DNA of 64,000 bases from Aselliscus stoliczkanus (Eukaryota > Chordata > Mammalia > Chiroptera > Hipposideridae). The notes beneath the pieces are model-generated. The model made no database searches. It was not told the origin of the DNA and worked only from the letters and a program-made list of their open reading frames with translations. The first letter of the stretch is position 1. Every line of letters starts with the position of its first letter. Below, one piece after another: positions 12,156 through 25,300 of the stretch. The position numbers and the translations under genes were made by a program. Where the stretch lies: positions 61,843,501-61,907,500 of the forward strand of contig CM066731.1 of the NCBI GenBank assembly GCA_033961575.1, written 5' to 3'.

Positions 12156-12774
12156 AATAGTATAAACTTTAAAATTAAAAACAAATTCTGCCAATCGTGC
12201 ATCTGGCTTATGTTTTGCATTGCTACCTATAAAATCTGTCTTCATTTTATATTTGTCAATCAGACCAGGACCTGACTTCTTTTATTTGTGATACTAAAAT
12301 AAAACTTATTTTTCCTGAAATTTCTCATTCCATTAACAAGCATGCGTTAAAGCATACTCTATCCAGGAAGAAAAGTGTTCAACTTCTTACCAATTTAAAG
12401 CTATATAGCCATAGTAGCATACTGTAAGAGAGATTTTTCCCAAGCCAACCTGTCATACTCTTCACATTCATTGAGCTTTGAAAGGTAGGAAGAATTTCAT
12501 TTCAAGTCACTTTCTCTCACAAATGGTTGCCATGTAAAAATGGACCTGAGTGGAACATCTTGATTCCTTTGAAAGTGAACTTGTCAAATGCTCCCCAATG
12601 AGAGCAACCATATGATTCGGTAATTACCAGTTCCTTCTCTCCCAAGAAGCAAATCACTGTCATTACCAACTATCATAAGTTAAATCAACTATCATCACAG
12701 GGTCTGTAGACCAGTTGAAGATGAAGAATCCTCCTATAGGGGAATAAGGCCAAAAATAAATATTCTCATTTCCC

Positions 12775-12950
12775 AAAAAGTCTTCCTGCCTTTGCATGGT
12801 CCCTACTTACACCTGCACCTCTCACGACACGTGGCACTTTGTGTAATTCTTGGTTTGTCTGTCACCCCCGCTAGACTTGAACCTTTGTGAGGACAGCAAC
12901 CAAGTCCTGCTTGGCTCGGGTCATCGTTTGTGGTAATGCCCAATTTTAGT
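12775..12950 (+). repeat. L2 LINE terminal fragment
   Basis: 'cttcctgcctttgcatggtcc...gtgtaattcttggtttgtctg...ctagacttgaacctttgtgaggacagcaacc' has the order of the L2 3' UTR. Short and diverged. Confidence 0.4.
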
Positions 12951-15720
12951 TTTTGATAGGACTTTTAACAATTTACCACAAAAATTGTATGTGACCATTT
13001 TATTTCATTGTGTCATCAAATACAGAGCTGTACTTCCTTAAATTAAAATTATAAAAAGATACTATGATTATGTCTTCAATTCAGATGCCACAAAGCATCC
13101 TGAACTGTCTGTTAAGTGTCTTTTAATGCAACATATAAAAAAAAGACTCACAAATTCCCTCACATTTTAAAATCAGAGAAGAGTAGTTGACTCTCATATT
13201 TGCAAAAGCTGTGGTTCCATCCTCCTGAAAATAACAACTGAATGTGTAGAAGGAGTCTTGAGGATAGCAGGGTGCTTGTCATGTTTAAGTGATCTATGAC
13301 CCTGAATTTGATACATCGATGGAGCTGAGTGTCAACTCAGCTTGGGACCTGTTTTCATAGGCTGGCCTGTTTCAGCTCCTCCAAGCTAAGGGCCATTCAG
13401 TCTGTTTCCCTTTTGAATTAAATGTTTCTATAACTTGATGTTTTAAAAAATTAGGCTTAGTCTTCTCCAGTGCCTGTCCTTTCCTATTTCCTGTATCATT
13501 AATTTAAGCTCTAACAGCAGACACCACTGTGCCTCCCCAGGCACCCAACTTTTTCACAGAATGAAAATGGACACGTTTTATCACTTTGGACCAATGGCCA
13601 GTTGGTTTACATCCTTTCACAACAGCCAATGCTGAAGTTGCAGTGAAAAGAATTCTTACCTTCTTGAACTAATGCCATTTAGATCCTGAAATCTCAGAAG
13701 TAAAATGCCTCATCATTAATCTAGTGAATGAACTGGTAGTTTTTATTCAAATATAAGGAGCTAATCTGTTTGCTTCAATAATATTCAACCTCTTCAGGTG
13801 TCACAGCTTAACCACACATTGCATCTATAAGCACAGCAGCTCACTAATCATTCGACGTCCTCAAAATCCTCAAGCCTCAAAAATCCTCAAGGGATCCTGG
13901 CAGTTTCTTCATTCTTCAAAACTGGTCATCAGGGAACTTTAATGAAAGCTTCTATTGTTATGATGTCATCATCTTCCCATTCATATTTACATGCTCAGTT
14001 CTATCTCATTTCCAGCACTGCCTTTTTTCTTCTATAATTTCAGTATTTCCATGTGAACTGACTAAAAGTCCCTAACTTCCTATTTTGGTGGTACTTAAAG
14101 TGAGTTGTGTGTCAGTGGTTTGTGATGAGATAAATATAGAAATGGAAAGTAAATTTGACCATGTCTATTGAATCTAATCATAAAAAATTAGGGGTTCATA
14201 GTTTTTACTTTGGGCTTTTTTTAATTCATTTTTCTATTAATTGATTTTTAATTTATTTTATAAAAGTATCAGTCTGTGAATGTCTGGGGTGAGGAGAAGC
14301 ATATCTTTAACAACAGGTAGTCTGAGAATCATTGTCCCATTCTAGGAACCTCTGGATGGTAGGGAGAATGGACAGGTCCCCAAGTTTCCCACCTGACAAT
14401 TGGGTTTCTTATTATTTGTGAAAGCTCTTTACCTCCAGTCATCTATAATGTCTTCTGTCTAACATTATGCCAACATCCAAGAATTGTATTTTGGGATAAA
14501 GAGACATTTGGATCTTGAGTTCTAGGCTTGTTCCCACAAACATACTCCATGCATACATGCCATCCATCCCACATACTAATCTCACAAATTATATGATGCA
14601 GCTTTCTGTTTTATTTCTGAAATAATAGTCCATGTTACTGTTTTGGGTTTTTTTTCCCCCTAATTTGGGGTTTTGGGTACTAAATATTGTATTAGTCACT
14701 GGATTTTAAAATACATTGATGTCTTTCCTAATTCAGTTTTTTGTTTTCAGAAATGTGAACTAAGAATAAGCTTCTGTTTTTGCATTTGTTTTAAAACTTT
14801 TGGCTGATGGTGAAATTATGTAACTTGCTTCTCATAATGAAAAAAATAAGATACTGTGATTATCACAATATTATGATATCATCATCGCTGGCAGCCCTCA
14901 TTTAGTCACCATAATTAGCTGCCTTGTCTAATTTGAGCAAATGAGCAGTGGACCACCTTTGGCACTACCTCCTTCCGTGTGCTGCTGGTCAAGGACCTGG
15001 GACAGTTGACTTTGTGGACAACGATGTGTGGATCTGTGTTTACTGGGGAAGATTTGCCACCCACAGCTCTTTTTTTAGCCCTGATTTGTATCTGTTCTCT
15101 GCTCTGAGTGGAGACTGCTCCCTTGGTGCCTGGATACCCTTTCGCAAAAGCTCTGCTGTCATACCTGTTGTCATGTCTGAGGGTACATACACCTGCTCAC
15201 ACAAAGCTTTGGCCTCCTTATGCCCTCGGACAAGGTTCTCTGGGGCTTGTTGAGAGAACGTGTCACACAAGAAGCATAGATCCTACTGTCTGTCAATCTG
15301 CATGCATGTCCACCCCACAGCCAGAAAGAGGGCAAGCTCTGTGTTCTAAAAATAGCAACAATTCTCTGTACAAAATGTCACCCATGCTGCCTAGCAGTGG
15401 GCCCAGGCTCAGAAATATATAGGCAGTTCATAATATTCCTGAAATATTCTCAGAATGACTTAAAATGTAGCCAGTCTGACTTTTCTGGAGGAAGCCTGCC
15501 TCTCCCACTAGTAACAGGGTTTCAGTTTGGGCTGGGTGTCTCTAGAGTGAAGAGAAAGGAGAAGCAGAGAGAAAGAGAGGACCAGAGGAAGGAGGGAGTA
15601 AGAACGTCCCTTGTCTCTGTCACCCACTGCATACAAGAAGCCCTGCTCACCTAGAAATCATCAATTTATCTTCCATCTGGATTTCCTCCTAACATGCTAG
15701 TGTGATGTACAGTTCAACAT
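12951..15720. other. AT-rich unique sequence, no gene seen
   Basis: About 2.8 kb without a recognisable repeat, exon or RNA gene. The frames at 14948-15654 have no domain I recognise. A purine-rich patch (15545-15600) precedes the CTTT repeat. Confidence 0.45.
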
Positions 15721-15735
15721 TCTATTTTCCTCTTT

Positions 15736-15744
15736 CTTTCTTTT

Positions 15745-15788
<44 letters not shown>
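15736..15788. repeat. (CTTT)n microsatellite grown from a SINE tail
   Basis: About 13 CTTT units abutting the 3' end of the minus-strand SINE at 15789. On that strand it is (AAAG)n, an expanded A-rich tail rather than an independent repeat. Confidence 0.9.
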
Positions 15789-16055
15789 AAGATTTTATTG
15801 GGGAATTGGGGGAGGGGAACAATGTTGGGAAACTGGGGAAGGGGAACAGCCAAGTTGTTGTCCTTCAATCTTAGTTGTGGAGGGCACAGCAAGCTCAGCT
15901 CCAAGTCCAGTCACCATCCGGCCGCTCAGCTCAAAGTGCCCTGTTCAATCTTAGTTGCAGGTGGGCATAGCCCACAATCCCATGCGGGAATTGAACCGGC
16001 AACCTTGTTGTTAGGAGCACATGTTCTCACCAGCTGAGCCATCCTGCTTAGCTCG
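15789..16055 (-). mobile_element. Ves-type SINE with shared CT-rich tail, minus strand
   Basis: On the minus strand: head 'gaggatggctcagctggtgag'-like A box, B box 'gccggttcaattcccgc', 'atgggattgtgggctatgcc', 'gtgccctccacaactaagattg'. It then has the same terminal module as the element at 4306: 'ctgttccccttcccc', 'cccaattccccaataaaatc', A-rich tail. So a Ves-like head is joined to the tail that elsewhere follows head A. Confidence 0.85.
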
Positions 16056-17014
16056 GGCGCAGCTTACATTTTCCAAACATAATATAAAATGTTTATCCTG
16101 AGCATCAAATGATACATGTATATTGAAGGAAAATGGAAAAGTAGTATAAAATGTGTGCATTTTTATGTCTTCTGTTTTCCTTATAAGAAGAAGAGGGGTG
16201 ATTTGAGCATAACTAAATTATGAACTATTAAAGGGTATGGCAATACTTTAGGTGTAATTTAATTTTTTGTTTGTTTAATCTGCAAAGGTTATTTCTTAAA
16301 ATATCCTCGTGCAGACCTGCAAAGCCCTTTACTTTGCATAACGTGGCCCTGAAGAAGACTGGCTTTTAGAGGCAAATCGGAGAGTTTGCATGGGTGACAT
16401 AACCACATCTGTTGTCTGTCCTACAGTATTCAGAATTACCAGGATTTATGTATTGTGTGGATTTGTTCCCTTTATGTCTTCCTGCATTGGAAAAGAAACC
16501 TGCCTTAAGCAATCATTCTAAAGACCAAAAATAAATCTATCACGTAGCAACAGTTTTTAAATAACACTTCTTAATGTGTGTGGAAAATTAGATCAAAGAG
16601 TTCGAGAAGTTGGTGACCTTTACATAGACGTTAAAATAAAAAAAAAAAGAATGTTTTCAAACCTTCTCAGATATAACAAAATAGAAGATATTATATACTG
16701 ACCCATGAGTATGACCCATTGGTAAATGTATTCTTTTAAATGCTGAGTACAGTGTGTTACCTACATTATGTATCTGGACTAAGCAATCAGCAATAGAAAT
16801 GGCTGTTTTTCATAAATTTTATAGCATCCGTGCATCTATCTTTTCTCATTAAAAGATAAACTACAAGTTTTGAAAACAAAGTATATAAATATTTCATTTG
16901 TTCAACTTATTGAACTCTATGCTTCAGGCTCTTAAATTGATATTTTCCCCCTGAAAACAAGGACACCTAAACTTTTGTGCCAGTTACTGAATTGTATAAA
17001 AATGAATAATTAAC
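16056..17014. other. No feature seen
   Basis: AT-rich unique sequence without exon or repeat that I can support. Confidence 0.45.
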
Positions 17015-17185
17015 TTTATCTTTATGAGCCCATATTTCCTCATCTTGTCAAATGGGTTAATAATATACCCAGTTTATGGGGGATGTTGAGGAATAAATGC
17101 TGCAATCAGTGTTGAGTAAATAGCACCATGTTTGGCATAAAGCAAAGGCCCAACATATGCAAACCATTATTATTATTTAGTTCGT
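17015..17185 (+). repeat. MIR SINE, 3' half
   Basis: 'tttcctcatcttgtcaaatgggttaataatatacccag' then 'gttgaggaataaatg...gttgagtaaatagcaccatgtttggcataaagc' matches the MIR core and 3' half in sense orientation. Confidence 0.65.
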
Positions 17186-18139
17186 TAAAGAACTTTCAAG
17201 TTCTCATCTATAGTCTCCACTATTTCTGCCCTCCAATTTTGAGTAGGAACTGCAGAAATAAAAATTTCACATTTTAATTAAAGGTAGAAGAATATTTAAT
17301 GATGTTTTTTTCTTCCCTGGAAACTCTACCTTGGTATCACCAGAAATAGTTTATCTTAATATGATTAAAATATCTGCTTCCAAAAGCAGGGACCAGATAT
17401 TCAAGTAACCTATTTACTTGGAGAGTGACAAATTTTCCCACGTGCACATGACTATGAGCATATGGTAAATGTTTTCAAAGATGATGGGTTTTTAAACATC
17501 AATCAAGTAATCGCATCATTGAGCACTTTTAAAAATAGGAGCCTTCTTACTCTGTATTGGATGTCTTCTTTAATTCATCCATCAAAAATCTGTTCAGAGG
17601 AAAGAGTTCCTTTAAACGACAAAGGAAGTGCCATCAGCAAAAGAAACAAGAGCATTACCCAATAGTCTTTTTTTTTTCTGGTATAATTTTTCTATTCTTG
17701 ACTCATTCAACTCATCCCATATATTTCCTAGAACTAATTTTTGACACATCAGCATATTCATAACCCCTGAATGAATCGCTGACACAATTTGGGTCATTGT
17801 TTCACACAGACAGCCAAATCATTCTAACAATTCCTTCGTCCTAATTGCTTACGACTTTCTGTCTCTGTTGTGTATCTTCCAAGACCTCTTGCAAATTAAG
17901 TTATTAGTGGTACAAGGTGACACATCACATCCATGGCAGAGATAGAATATAGTTTGTGTGGAATCTTGGTCCTAGGCTGTAGCAAGCAAACCACACTGAG
18001 AAAGGGATTTTTCTAAAGTGCTTTAGTAACAGACATATGCAGAGTCATCATTGGAGATGGTTTCCAGTGACCTTGTCAGGACACTGGGAATAAATCTGAT
18101 GGTTTTTGAAGCTTCCCTCGCTGCTTTCCTACCATTATT

Positions 18140-18300
18140 CTTGCCTTCCTTCAGTAAATATTTATTAAGGGTGTTCTCTGTGCTAAGTGCTTTGGCAGGA
18201 ACCCAGAGGCAACTCAGACATGGATCCTGCCCTGAAGAGGTTTATAATCTAGCAGGGAGATGAATAACTAGAAGTCGTCACAAGTGATTGGCCAACTCAC
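18140..18300 (-). repeat. L2 LINE terminal fragment, antisense
   Basis: 'ttcagtaaatatttattaagggtgttctctgtgctaagtgctttggcaggaacccagag' and 'atcctgccctgaagaggtttataatctagcaggg' are typical of the reversed L2 3' UTR. Confidence 0.55.
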
Positions 18301-18439
18301 AGGGAAGAAATGATTTCAGTGTTTAGAATTAAGGAAAACAAATCTCTTGGAGAAGCTGATAAAGACTCTAGAACTTTCTCCAGAAAAACACACCTCCCAT
18401 TAAGCACATAATTTCAGAGTTATGAAACTGCTGGAGATA

Positions 18440-18504
18440 TGTGTGTATATGGGTGTAATGTGGGGTATGGGGTGTGTGTGATATGTGATATGAGTGTGTG
18501 GTAT

Positions 18505-18553
<49 letters not shown>

Positions 18554-18730
18554 TGTGGTGTATGTGTGTGGTATATATGTGGGGTGTGTATATGCTGCGT
18601 ATATGCAGAGTATATGCCTGTGGTATGTGTATGCATGTATGGTATATGTGTGTGTGGTATGTATATGGGGGGGCGCGGTATGTGTGTGTAGCCATGTATT
18701 GGGGTGTGTGTGTGTGTATGTGTATGCTAG
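18440..18730. repeat. GT-rich satellite-like tract with pure (GT)n core
   Basis: About 290 bp of imperfect GT/GTAT/GGT units around a pure (GT)n core at roughly 18507-18545. Variant units include 'gtatatgtgtg' and 'gtatgtgtgtg'. The Cys/Val-rich and His/Thr-rich frames here are translations of the repeat, not genes. Alternating purine-pyrimidine DNA of this sort can adopt Z-form. Confidence 0.9.
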
Positions 18731-19439
18731 GCCCTAAGTTAAAGAGTACCAGATTTAGAGAATGAGGATTTGATGTGAGCCCTCAAGTCGGGGTGGTTTG
18801 GATGGAAATGACATAACAAATGGAAGGAGCTTTGGACAGGGAGCAGCAGGAGGAACCTGGGAACCAAGAAAGCACAGCTGTCGTAAGGAATAACCCATTC
18901 TGGTCTTGGGTCCTGCTTTCTGGTTTAAGAACTATTTTTCTGTATAAATCACTCTGTAAACTTTAGGGGCCTTCACGAGCCATTAACATGCTAAGTTTCT
19001 CATTTTGAGAAAATCCTTTCTTTTTATCAATGATCTTTTCTCTCTACTGAGAGGGTTCATTTATTTTCTATATATTGGACTATCTATGAGAATAGCTAAT
19101 AAAAATAATAGCTTTGTGTAATTAACTTGTGTTTTAATCTTTCGTGTGTACATTTAAAATGGGGTTATCTTCCCAAGAAACTTTTAATGCCACTCTATAT
19201 CATCCCCATCATTCATACGAAAGACTAAAAAGTATTGATCTTAAGAAATTATTGAATTGATGTGAACATCACTGCTGCCATATTGTTAAAGCTTATTACA
19301 CTGCCATTTGGCATTATTAAGGGTGTTTCAAGGTCTGTATTCAATATAAACAGAGTGGTACAACAGATAACTAAATGAACAATTCACTAGATGGGAGGAG
19401 AGAACGGAGTAGGCAGAATTATCATTAAAATGACCTTCT

Positions 19440-19840
19440 TTGATGCGGTTCCTAAGAATTCTTCCTACGGAAATACTCATGCATGTGTTCATGTGCTCAG
19501 AGATTCAACTCCAAGGACATTCATGGAGGATCTTCGTAAAAAGTGGGAAACACCTAATTGTCCAATGGTTGGGAGAGTGCTTAAATAATTTATGGAATGC
19601 ACCTAAAAAGGAAAACTATGCAACCATATTACTTATTAAGTGAAAACACCTACAAAGCCATACTTTTTCACAGAGAATAGATATATAATATCATGCGTAC
19701 AAACATCCTACATGATATCCAAAATATTAACAATAATAATATCTAGATGGTGAGATTATAGGTAATTTAAATTTTCTTCTTTTGCAAGATGTGCATTTTC
19801 CTGTTTTCTGCAATGGTTACCCTAACTCTGGTAGGAAATG
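19440..19840 (+). mobile_element. Old L1 (L1M class) 3' end
   Basis: Sense-oriented old L1 3' region: 'ttcttcctacggaaatactcatgc', 'gtgggaaacacctaattgtccaatgg', 'tggtgagattataggtaatttaaattttcttc'. These match the 3' non-coding part of old L1s. Very diverged, no ORF2 frame. Confidence 0.65.
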
Positions 19841-22020
19841 TGTAGCAAAATGCAAAGCATCTGGCAAACTGTCATCGTGACTTCTGTTATTGATGAGGGG
19901 CTCACAAGCCCACCCTGCCCTGTATCAGAACATGATCTCATTAGTAAGTGTACATAACAAAAAACTTGGATTCTGATTCTGTGTACACACCGGTCGGAGG
20001 GTGCAGGGACTCACTCAGCCCTGTTGTCATTTCCAGCTAACTTGGTTTCTTCCCCACCCTCCAGGTCCCCATCTTCCAGGGAACTCCCTGCACTGGGACC
20101 AGAATAGGAGTTCCTGAATACAGACAGAAATGTGTATCTCCAAATAACACCAAACACCTTGTGCCAGTAGAATAGCCTGTACCTATTCCTATTGTCAGCA
20201 TCCTAAAATTATGAACACCGTCTGCACGTGGCCTGGTTGCAGATTTGTCTCAGGGAGAAGTCTGGTTTTCGTTTTCATTTTCTCCCCCAGAGCCTGGAAA
20301 ATAGGGCATGCAGTCAATTACTTTGCCATGGCCGTTCGGAAAGCTTGGCCTCCCTGCACATCAGAGAGGAAGGGAGGGCTGATCTGATGGGGCCCTCACT
20401 GTCTCAGGCCAGCACTCTTGGAGGGCAGGAAATGATGTGGAGAAATTGAACCATGATGTGCCATTTGTGTACTTTATAAACGCCAGCTTCTGCCAAGAAT
20501 CTTCCAGAAAACTCGTGAACTGGAGCTGTTAAATGTAGTCTGTTTTGGGAGTCCCTTCAGCCTGGTGGACACAGCCCTGGGTAGAGTGAGAGGCAGAGCT
20601 GTTGGTACACCTTAGAAGAGATTTAGGAAGTACCTGGAGGAACTTGGGTCACCAGGTTCAGGGAGTAATGTTGGGAGTCCTGTAGGTGTGTAAGTTTCCA
20701 GGGATCCCTGTTTGGGGTGCTCTTCCTCACGGTGACCTGGCCTCATCTCCAGGCCAGTAAGGAGCTTTAAGGCACCACTTCCCTGGCCCAATTCTACCAA
20801 GAAAGCTTTTAGGTTTGCTTCTCATCTCACTGGGATGGCAGTCGAGAGCTCTTATGTAAATATCAATAAATGCTTAATCATAAGGCCAGTGAGAGGAATT
20901 GAAGGCCTTTTCTTTCCCAGCTGCACTGTTCTGTGCACAGTTCCAAGCTCGGTTCTGCTACTGGAAGGAGAGAGCTTAGCCATCAGCTGCCCAAGAATGC
21001 TGGGCGTACTCCCTCCTGATAGGTCGTGAGGGTGTCTAGATCCAGCTCCTAGAGGCATCTCTGAGGTGGAGATTCAGAGGCACTAACTTGTTAGGATATT
21101 TCCCTGGCCCGACACCTGTGGGGACCATGGGGAGCAGATGGGGCAGATGACGATATGTAGCTGTTATGACACCGCACAGACTCAGCTGGTCCCACTGGTT
21201 GTCTTGGAGCTGGATGGTCCTGCAGAGTTATCAGCAGTTATGATGAGGGGACTCCTGGGCCTTTATACCATTTTGATCATTCCTTGGGTACAGGCTGTTG
21301 GCAGAATAGACATGACCTTGGGCCAAAGGACTCTCTTGAGCCTTCAACTTCCCAGAGAAGGTCTCAGCTGAGAGCTGCTGGTTGCCAATATTCCAGCATC
21401 TGAGGGATGAGGGCTTCAGGCTGAGGTCAGGGTAGCAGAAAATCTGGGCCATGGTCCAGTGTTCACTACAGAGAATAACGCCCCCTAAAAATTCTGACTG
21501 TCACGGGTAAAGTGGTTTATGGGGGTAGTTCTGGAACAAGAGGTATGATGTGATCAAGCTCCCTGAAAACTGCCCATGAATGTGGTATGTGCTTAGGGAA
21601 GACACATTGAGTTCAACTGTTTGTTATTCGTAGAAAGTAGATAATACATCCGAACATCATCTATTAATGTCACTCTACGAAGTATATTGCCTTTGATTCT
21701 AGGCTTAACATTTTAAATGTAGTAGATACATTTCCAGAACTAGGCCAAAGGCTGATTTGCATTCTCAATATACAGCTGCCAGAGGGAAGCATCCAACATG
21801 CAAACCCTACAGCTCCAAAATCTATTCTTGGGAAATGCCAGTGACCGTGAAAAATAGACCTTTGCTACTAGAGTTAATTGAGGCTGTTCAGGTTCAAATT
21901 ACTTTATCAGTCATTTAGTCGATGGCATTAATTGAGCAAATAACCTTTTTATAAGAAGGTTGTAGGGTGCTACCACAGTGGAATGGAAATAATGACTCTT
22001 CACATTTGACTCGTTCTTCA
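19841..22020. other. Unique-looking sequence, no gene seen
   Basis: Relatively GC-balanced stretch with several short frames (20228-21452) lacking recognisable domains or paired splice signals. Could contain unrecognised exons or old repeats; nothing is firm. Confidence 0.4.
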
Positions 22021-22024
22021 TTGT

Positions 22025-22170
22025 CTGTGGAATATTTTAGCATAATCTCATGTAATGAGTTGTGTTAGCATCCCCATTTTATAGATGAGGAACCTGAAGT
22101 TCAGAAAAGCAAGTAAATTGCCCAATGTCAAGCAGCTAATAATAGGTGGTATTATTACTCTAAAAATTTG
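22025..22170 (-). repeat. MIR SINE, antisense
   Basis: 'ccccattttatagatgaggaacctgaagttcagaaaagcaagtaaattgcccaatgtcaagcagctaataa' is the reversed MIR core, well conserved. Confidence 0.85.
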
Positions 22171-22248
22171 CTAGGAGGCTACAGTCTGAAAGGAGTTACA
22201 GAAATGACACAACTATTACGGTTCTCTGTTGGAGATTATCAGAGAAAG

Positions 22249-22249
<1 letters not shown>

Positions 22250-22301
<52 letters not shown>
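22250..22301. repeat. (GT)n microsatellite
   Basis: Pure dinucleotide run of about 26 units, uninterrupted and so likely length-polymorphic. Confidence 0.97.
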
Positions 22302-22302
<1 letters not shown>

Positions 22303-25300
22303 TAGCTGAGCAATCCTGAACGTGGGGTATAGATAGGATAAGCACTGTGTCCCTGAATTAACCTCAGCTATCAGAAGGATTCTCCTACCCAGCACTGCAA
22401 AATAAGGAGAAAGTTTCAAGATAAATTGAGTTACTCTTTCAAATGATCTCTCTGAAGATGAGGGATCTAGCAGTGATCTCCAAATCTGAAGACATGAAAC
22501 AAGATTTAAATCTTAGTTAGCTCAGAAGGACTCTTTTTATGGCAGTGGATCCTTTTGACTTTTTTTTCAATTCCTCAATCTGTCCTTTGCCTAACCATCG
22601 GTGGTCACTGGAGCGCTTTTTAACCAGTAAAGTGATTTAACTAAAGATTTTATTATCCTTGGAACCTGTATATTCAGATGGCCCCTCTCTGTTGCATAGA
22701 GCCTTATGAGGCTGTCTAAATCATCCTGGCGACCCTCTCACTAGATTTTATACGTAGGAACCATGCCCCACGTGCTACTCCATCAAGGAATTCTCACACA
22801 GGGTCCAACCCAGTTTTTCTGTAAAAGCAGATTGATATGCAATGTTAGAAAGCGTTTAAGCTAGGTCTTACTAGTGGAAAGAAAGGAAGAAAGACCAAGA
22901 ATCTCTGAGACACTGTATTTGTGAAGATCAGTCTTACTGGTAGGTCATTCTAGTTTCTGCAAAGATGGCCCTGATGTTGCTCTTATCTGCCATAACACTG
23001 GGTGTGCTGGTGGGAGGGTGGCTCAGAAGACAGTAAGAATCCACCTAGTTTATATGAGGGTAAAGGAAAACGACTGTTGACCAGAGCACCCATGGGTGTC
23101 AGTAGACAATGTAAGTCCTGACACATATTAGAGGAGAGATCTTAGGGGGCACCAGAGTGGGTTTGTGTGGTTTATGGTACAGGGGAGTGAGCTGTTTGTT
23201 ACCAGGTCGGCTGACAGCAGATATTGGCACCCAAGCACCCCCAACTGGAGAAGTGGGAGTGCAAAGAAGAGGCTCAGTTTTTAAAGACCAGAGGCACTCT
23301 GCAGGTTCCTGGGCAGATTCAGACTCAGAGGGACAAGACAAGGACCCAGTTCCTGACTAAGATATACTTTGGAAGTTTGGCTAGAGGACTGGGGCAGGAA
23401 GTCCACTCCTAAAGTTGCGATTCCCCGGTAGTGAGGAGCCAAAAGCAGGCGTGGCCAAAAAGGGAGGTATGTTAGACAGAAACTCCCAGGGAAGGACCTT
23501 CCACAGCAAGAGCAAAACTCAGGCTGCCAGATCCATCTGAAGGAAGCTGAAGGAGAGCCAGGCTGGACGGGCCTGGGGATTGATGGGACATGGGACTGGA
23601 GGCTAAGCCTCTGGAAATGAAAAGGAAAAGGTTCAGTGTGAGAACTTCTGCTTAGGGAAATGGTGGACATAATGGTGACTGTGTTCCCAGAGTGTCCAAG
23701 AGAGGACTGATGAGACCAATCACAGGAGCCCAGCGTGTGCTGAGCTGAGCAATAGGGCACGTGTTTGGTCAGTAGTGGATGAGGGACCCACTGAAATGAG
23801 CGAAAAGTCTTCCGAAGATTCTGACCCTTCTCTCTTCTCACTAGCTAAAGCCCTGAGTTGAAAATTAAACATACTGTGTAGCACTGGCCCAATAGCTAAA
23901 TATTGATACTTGATTATGATTATAGATGAAAGCAGGTCAAGCATTTTGGCTGAAAGTGTTGTTTTCAAGCACCAACCACATTTTTTTTAAGTGAAAAATA
24001 AGTGTAGTCCACAAATGACCCATATTGAATAAAATTCCTTTCCTTTAAGGTGACTGAATTCTTCAGGCATCACAATTTCTTCTTAGTTTCCCCAGAGAGA
24101 TAAATTACCTTTTTTTTTAACTATCCCCTGAATCATGTTTCCATCTATACACAATGTGATAAATACTTCATGAGTTAGAAAAATACACATGACCTGTCTT
24201 TTCATGGTCTCATGCATAATTAAAAAAAATGCTGCTAGTTTTTATGTAATATACGAGTAAAGCCCCCTTTGAAGGAGAATGATGAGTAAAGTTGCCCCAA
24301 GTTTGTTAAAATAACACTTGAGTCTCATTGCTTCACAATCTTTCAAGAAACGATCCTGCTCTGCTGTTGTGTTGCCCATAGCTCCTGGCTCCATTCATGA
24401 ATCTGTGTTTGTTTGGGGTGTGTGCTGCTCATTGTCCAGCTGAGTCACGCCCCTCTGGTGCTGCCAGCTTCCTAGCGTCAGCTCTTGGGCATCTTTGTTT
24501 ACTACCAACTTGGTACCCCTCTCTGTGGTTACCTTCTAAGCGTTGGTGCTTTCTGATGAATACTTCATTGGCTAAGAATGGACCTTGAGAGGTTATTGAA
24601 TCTTGCCTTCAGAGAGAGTCAGAACTAAACCATTCCTAAATCTCAAAGACATCCACAGAAAGTAATTTCACAGCTTTCTTCCATGTTTTAAAACATGATA
24701 ATAACTGTCAAGGAAAGAAAGTGGCTCTTTTCTTTTTGTAAGTCTCAAACGTGGGTCCCTCATGCTGTCATCTAAATTCTTCTCAGGAGCTCACCAGGGA
24801 TGAAGAATGGTTGATGGATGTTCTAAAAGAGGCTCCTAATTGTCCCTACAGTTCTCTTCTCCTTCAGCTAACTATCATTGATCCTCAAGCATCACTTTTA
24901 TGTTGGTTTGGTTGCATTTTTTAAAAATCTCCTTTTCACAGAATGCAAACAGGAGCAAGAAGAGGCATGATGTGTCAATGATGAAGCTAGAGAGGGTCTC
25001 AGCAAACCTGACCCAGTCCTGCAGGCACATGCACATATCACACATGCTGAAGTCCCACCAACATTCCACACCCCATAAAGGGGTTACGCAGAGCACTAAA
25101 AGTGGCACATCTTCTAACTAAAAAGTTAGTACATGAGAAAGGTTAGACTTTTCTCCTGTCCAGGGTTGTTTTTCTCCCATTTTCCAGGTCATCACGATGA
25201 AGTCTGGGAAACACACTTTTCCAATTTCAAATCAATTCTCAGCCAGGGTGTCAGCCAATGGGAAACAGACCCCACAGCACACTCACATTAGGGTAGTTTG

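Noticed and set aside
15702..16037. 111-codon frame beginning with a Phe/Leu-rich stretch that looks like a signal peptide
   Set aside because: The hydrophobic start is the translated CTTT repeat and the rest is antisense SINE.
18400..18765. Cys/Val- and His/Thr-rich frames
   Set aside because: Direct translations of the GT/CA repeat.
23281..23841. 186-codon minus-strand open frame
   Set aside because: No domain, signal or coding-like composition recognised, and no flanking gene context. Long only by chance in a GC-moderate region.
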